Source: Saccharophagus degradans 2-40
GTDB taxonomy: Bacteria; Pseudomonadota; Gammaproteobacteria; Pseudomonadales; Cellvibrionaceae
NCBI RefSeq assembly: GCF_000013665.1
Contig: NC_007912.1
Coordinates: 1,660,501 to 1,724,500, forward strand
Direction: 5' to 3'
Length of the DNA: 64,000 nucleotides
Numbering within the stretch: position 1 is the first letter of the stretch; each line of letters opens with the position of its first letter. The position numbers and the translations under genes are program-made. Below the pieces are notes generated by a model. That model saw nothing but the letters and a program-made list of their open reading frames with translations, was not told the DNA's origin and ran no database searches. This document shows, in pieces, positions 15,001 to 21,000 of this stretch.

Positions 15001-18000
15001 GCCGATAGTAGCGACACCCTTAATGTTAATAACTTAACGCTAGTAAGTGGCGATGCATCAGGCATAACCGTTTCTGGAAACTCGCTCAGTATCGATCCAA
15101 ATGCTTACAATGCTTTGGCGTCAGGCGAAAGCGAAGTCATTACCTACAGCTACGACGTTGAAGATGGTAACGGTGGAAGTGTTGCACAAACCGCGACGAT
15201 CACCATCACGGGCTCAAATGATGCGCCGACAGTAAGCAGCGCAGTAACAAGTTCTGCCAGCGAAGATGACGCGGCTTACTCGCTAAATCTTTTAAGTAAT
15301 GCAAGCGATGCTGATAGTAGTGATACCTTGTCAGTTACTAATCTTGTGCTCGATAGCGGTGATGCATCGGGCATAACGGTTTCTGGTAATTCGCTTAGCA
15401 TCGATCCAAATGCCTACAACGCTTTAGCCGTTGGCGAAAGCGAAGTCATTACCTACAGCTACGATGTTGAAGATGGTAATGGCGGCAGCGTTGCGCAAAC
15501 TGCAACGATCACTATTACGGGTTCCAACGATACGCCAACGGTTTCTTCTGCTGTAACCAGCACAGCTTCTGAAGACGATGCAGCTTACTCGCTAAACCTA
15601 TTAAGTAATGCAAGTGATGCTGACAGCAGCGATGCGCTCAATGTTAGTAACCTAACCTTAGTAAGTGGCGATGCCTCGGGCGTAACAGTATCGGGTAATT
15701 CATTAAGCATTGATCCAAATGCTTACAACGCTTTGGCCGCTGGCGAAAGCGAAGTCATTACCTACAGCTACGATGTTGAAGATGGTAATGGTGGAAGTGT
15801 TGCACAAACGGCAACGATCACCATTACTGGCTCAAACGATGCGCCAACAGTAAGCAGTGCAGTAACAAGTTCTGCCAGCGAAGATGACGCGGCTTACTCA
15901 TTAGATTTATTAACTAACGCGAGCGATGTTGATAGTAGCGATTCGCTCAACGTTAATAACTTAACTTTAGTAAGCGGCGATGCATCAGGCATAACCGTTT
16001 CTGGTAATTCATTAAGTATCGATCCAAATGCCTACAACGCTTTGGCCGCTGGCGAAAGCGAAGTGATTACCTACAGCTACGACGTTGAAGATGGTAACGG
16101 CGGCAGCGTTGCACAAACCGCGACGATCACCATTACCGGCTCAAACGATGCGCCAACGGTTTCTTCTGCTGTAACCAGCACAGCTTCTGAAAACGATGCG
16201 GCTTACTTGTTAGATTTATTAACGAATGCTAGTGACGCCGATAGTAGCGATACGCTTAATGTTAATAACTTAACGTTAGTAAGTGGCGATGCTTCTGGCG
16301 TAACCGTTTCTGGAAACTCGCTCAGTATCGATCCAAATGCTTACAACGCTTTAGCCTCAGGCGAAAGCGAAGTCATTACCTATAGCTACGACGTTGAAGA
16401 TGGTAATGGCGGCAGTGTTGCGCAAACCGCAACGATCACCATCACGGGCTCAAACGATGCACCGACTGTAAGCAGTACAGTGGCTTCAACTGCAAGTGAA
16501 GATGATGCGGCTTACTCGCTCAATCTATTAACAAACGCTAGCGATGCCGATAGCAGTGATACGCTCAATGTAAATAATTTAACCCTAGTAAGTGGCGATG
16601 CCTCGGGTGTTACTGTATCGGGTAATTCATTAAGCATCGATCCAAATGCCTACAACGCTTTGGCTGTTGGTGAAAGCGAAGTCATTACCTACAGCTACGA
16701 CGTTGAAGATGGTAACGGCGGAAGTGTTGCGCAAACCGCAACGATCACCATTACCGGTTCAAACGATACGCCAACCGTTTCTTCTGCGGTTACAAGTTCT
16801 GCAAGTGAAGACGATGCGGCTTACTCGCTTAACCTATTAAGTAACGCAAGCGATGCCGATATTAGCGATACGCTTAATGTTAATAACTTAACGTTAGTAA
16901 GTGGCGATGCTTCTGGCGTAACCGTTTCTGGTAACTCGCTTAGCATCGATCCAAATGCTTACAACGCACTGGCCTCTGGCGAAAGCGAAGTCATTACCTA
17001 CAGCTACGATGTTGAAGATGGTAATGGCGGCAGTGTTGCGCAAACCGCGACGATCACTATTACCGGTTCCAACGATGAGCCGACAGTAAGTAGTGCAGTA
17101 ACTAGTTCTGCCAGCGAAGATGATGCGGCTTACTCGCTAAATTTATTAACAAATGCTAGTGATGCTGATAGCAGCGATACCCTCAACGTTAATAACTTAA
17201 CATTAGTAAGTGGTGATGCCTCGGGTGTAACGGTTTCTGGTAATGCATTAAGCATCGATCCAAATGCTTACAACGCTTTGGCCGTTGGCGAAAGCGAAGT
17301 CATTACCTATAGCTACGATGTTGAAGATGGTAATGGTGGAAGTGTTGCACAAACGGCTACGATCACTATTGCCGGTTCAAATGATGCACCGACAGTGAGC
17401 AGTGCAGTGACTTCAACTGCAAGCGAAGACGATGCTTCGTACTCATTAGATTTATTAACTAACGCGAGCGATGTTGACAGCAGCGATACGCTCAACGTTA
17501 ATAACCTAACTTTAGTAAGTGGCGATGCTTCTGGCGTAACCGTTTCTGGAAACTCGCTCAGTATCGATCCAAATGCTTACAACGCTTTAGCCTCAGGCGA
17601 AAGCGAAGTCATTACCTATAGCTACGACGTTGAAGATGGTAATGGCGGCAGTGTTGCGCAAACCGCAACGATCACCATCACGGGCTCAAACGATGCACCG
17701 ACTGTAAGCAGTACAGTGGCTTCAACTGCAAGTGAAGATGATGCGGCTTACTCGCTCAATCTATTAACAAACGCTAGCGATGCCGATAGCAGTGATACGC
17801 TCAATGTAAATAATTTAACCCTAGTAAGTGGCGATGCCTCGGGTGTTACTGTATCGGGTAATTCATTAAGCATCGATCCAAATGCCTACAACGCTTTGGC
17901 TGTTGGTGAAAGCGAAGTCATTACCTACAGCTACGACGTTGAAGATGGTAACGGCGGCAGCGTTGCACAAACCGCGACGATCACCATTACCGGCTCAAAC

Positions 18001-21000
18001 GATGCGCCAACGGTTTCTTCTGCTGTAACCAGCACAGCTTCTGAAAACGATGCGGCTTACTTGTTAGATTTATTAACGAATGCTAGTGACGCCGATAGTA
18101 GCGATACGCTTAATGTTAATAACTTAACGTTAGTAAGTGGCGATGCTTCTGGCGTAACCGTTTCTGGAAACTCGCTCAGTATCGATCCAAATGCTTACAA
18201 CGCTTTAGCCTCAGGCGAAAGCGAAGTCATTACCTACAGCTACGACGTTGAAGATGGTAACGGCGGCAGTGTTGCGCAAACGGCTACGATCACTATTACC
18301 GGTTCAAACGATGCGCCGACAGTAAGTAGTGCAGTGACTTCAACTGCAAGTGAAGATGATGCGGCTTACTCGCTCAATCTATTAACAAACGCTAGCGATG
18401 CCGATAGCAGTGATACGCTCAATGTAAATAATTTAACCCTAGTAAGTGGCGATGCCTCGGGTGTTACTGTATCGGGTAATTCATTAAGCATCGATCCAAA
18501 TGCCTACAACGCTTTGGCTGTTGGTGAAAGCGAAGTCATTACCTACAGCTACGACGTTGAAGATGGTAACGGCGGCAGCGTTGCACAAACCGCGACGATC
18601 ACCATTACCGGCTCAAACGATGCGCCAACGGTTTCTTCTGCGGTTACAAGTTCTGCCAGCGAAGACGATGCGGCTTACTCGCTAAATCTTTTAAGTAATG
18701 CAAGCGATGCTGATAGTAGTGATACCTTGTCAGTTACTAATCTTGTACTTGATAGCGGTGATGCATCGGGTGTAACGGTTTCAGGCAACTCATTAAGCAT
18801 CGATCCAAATGCTTACAACGCTTTGGCCGTTGGCGAAAGCGAAGTCATTACCTATAGCTACGATGTTGAAGATGGTAATGGTGGAAGTGTTGCACAAACG
18901 GCTACGATCACTATTGCCGGTTCAAATGATGCACCGACAGTGAGCAGTGCAGTGACTTCAACTGCAAGTGAAGACGATGCGGCTTACTCGCTCAATTTAT
19001 CAACAAACGCTAGCGATGCGGATAGCAGCGATACGCTCAACGTTAATAACCTAACCTTAGTAAGTGGTGATGCTTCTGGCGTAACCGTTTCTGGCAACTC
19101 GCTCAGTATCGATCCAAATACTTACAACGCTTTGGCCGCTGGCGAAAGCGAAGTCATTACCTACAGCTACGATGTTGAAGATGGTAATGGCGGAAGTGTT
19201 GCGCAAACGGCAACGATCACTATTACAGGTTCAAATGATGCGCCAACCGTTTCTTCTGCGGTTACAAGTTCTGCAAGTGAAGACGATGCGGCTTACTCGC
19301 TAAACCTATTAAGTAATGCAAGTGATGCTGATAGTAGTGATACGTTGTCAGTTACTAACCTTGTGCTCGATAGCGGTGATGCTTCAGGCATAACCGTTTC
19401 TGGTAATTCATTAAGCATTGATCCAAATGCTTACAACGCTTTGGCCACTGGCGAAAGCGAAGTCATTACCTACAGCTACGACGTTGAAGATGGTAACGGC
19501 GGCAGTGTTGCGCAAACGGCTACGATCACTATTACCGGTTCAAACGATGCGCCGACAGTAAGTAGTGCAGTGACTTCAACTGCAAGTGAAGACGATGCGG
19601 CTTACTCGCTAAACCTATTAAGTAATGCTAGCGATGCTGACAGCAGCGATGCGCTCAATGTTAATAACCTAACCTTAGTAAGTGGCGATGCTTCTGGCAT
19701 AACGGTTTCAGGTAACTCATTAAGCATTGATCCAAATGCTTACAACGCTTTGGCCGCTGGCGAAAGCGAAGTTATTACTTATAGCTACGATGTTGAAGAT
19801 GGTAATGGCGGCAGCGTTGCGCAAACCGCGACGATCACTATTACAGGTTCAAATGATGCGCCGACAGTTTCATCTGCTGTAACCAGCACAGCTTCTGAAG
19901 ATGACGCGGCTTACTCGCTAAATCTTTTAAGTAATGCAAGCGATGCTGATAGTAGTGATACCTTGTCAGTTACTAATCTTGTACTTGATAGCGGTGATGC
20001 GTCGGGTGTAACGGTTTCTGGTAACTCGCTTAGCATCGATCCAAATGCCTACAACGCTTTGGCCTCTGGCGAAAGCGAAGTCATTACCTACAGCTACGAC
20101 GTTGAAGACGGTAACGGCGGAAGTGTTGCGCAAACCGCAACGATCACTATTACCGGCTCAAACGATGCGCCAACCGTTTCTTCTGCGGTTACAAGTTCTG
20201 CAAGCGAAGATGATGCAGCTTACTCGTTGGATCTATTAACAAACGCAAGTGACGCGGATACCAGCGACACCCTTAATGTTAATAACTTAACATTGGTAAG
20301 TGGCGATGCCTCGGGCATAACGGTTTCTGGTAATGCATTAAGCATCGATCCAAATGCTTACAATGCTTTGGCCGCTGGCGAAAGCGAAGTTATTACTTAT
20401 AGCTACGACGTTGAAGATGGTAATGGCGGCAGTGTTGCGCAAACGGCAACGATCACCATTACCGGTTCAAACGATGCGCCAACCGTTTCTTCTGCGGTTA
20501 CAAGTTCTGCAAGCGAAGATGACGCGGCTTACTCGCTCGACCTATTAACAAACGCAAGCGATGCTGATAGTAGCGACACCCTTAATGTTAATAACTTAAC
20601 GCTAGTAAGTGGCGATGCATCAGGCGTAACCGTTTCTGGTAATTCATTAAGCATCGATCCAAATGCCTACAACGCTTTGGCTGTTGGTGAAAGCGAAGTC
20701 ATTACCTACAGCTACGACGTTGAAGATGGTAACGGCGGCAGTGTTGCGCAAACGGCTACGATCACTATTACCGGTTCAAACGATGCGCCGACAGTAAGTA
20801 GTGCAGTGACTTCAACTGCAAGTGAAGACGATGCGGCTTACTCGCTAAACCTATTAAGTAATGCTAGCGATGCTGACAGCAGCGATGCGCTCAATGTTAA
20901 TAACCTAACCTTAGTAAGTGGCGATGCTTCTGGCATAACGGTTTCAGGTAACTCATTAAGCATTGATCCAAATGCTTACAACGCTTTGGCCGCTGGCGAA

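Noticed and set aside
654-20548. Many 60-70-codon open frames on both strands within the giant repeat gene
   Set aside because: They recur at multiples of 309 bp and are just other frames of the repeat unit; none has a ribosome site or family resemblance.
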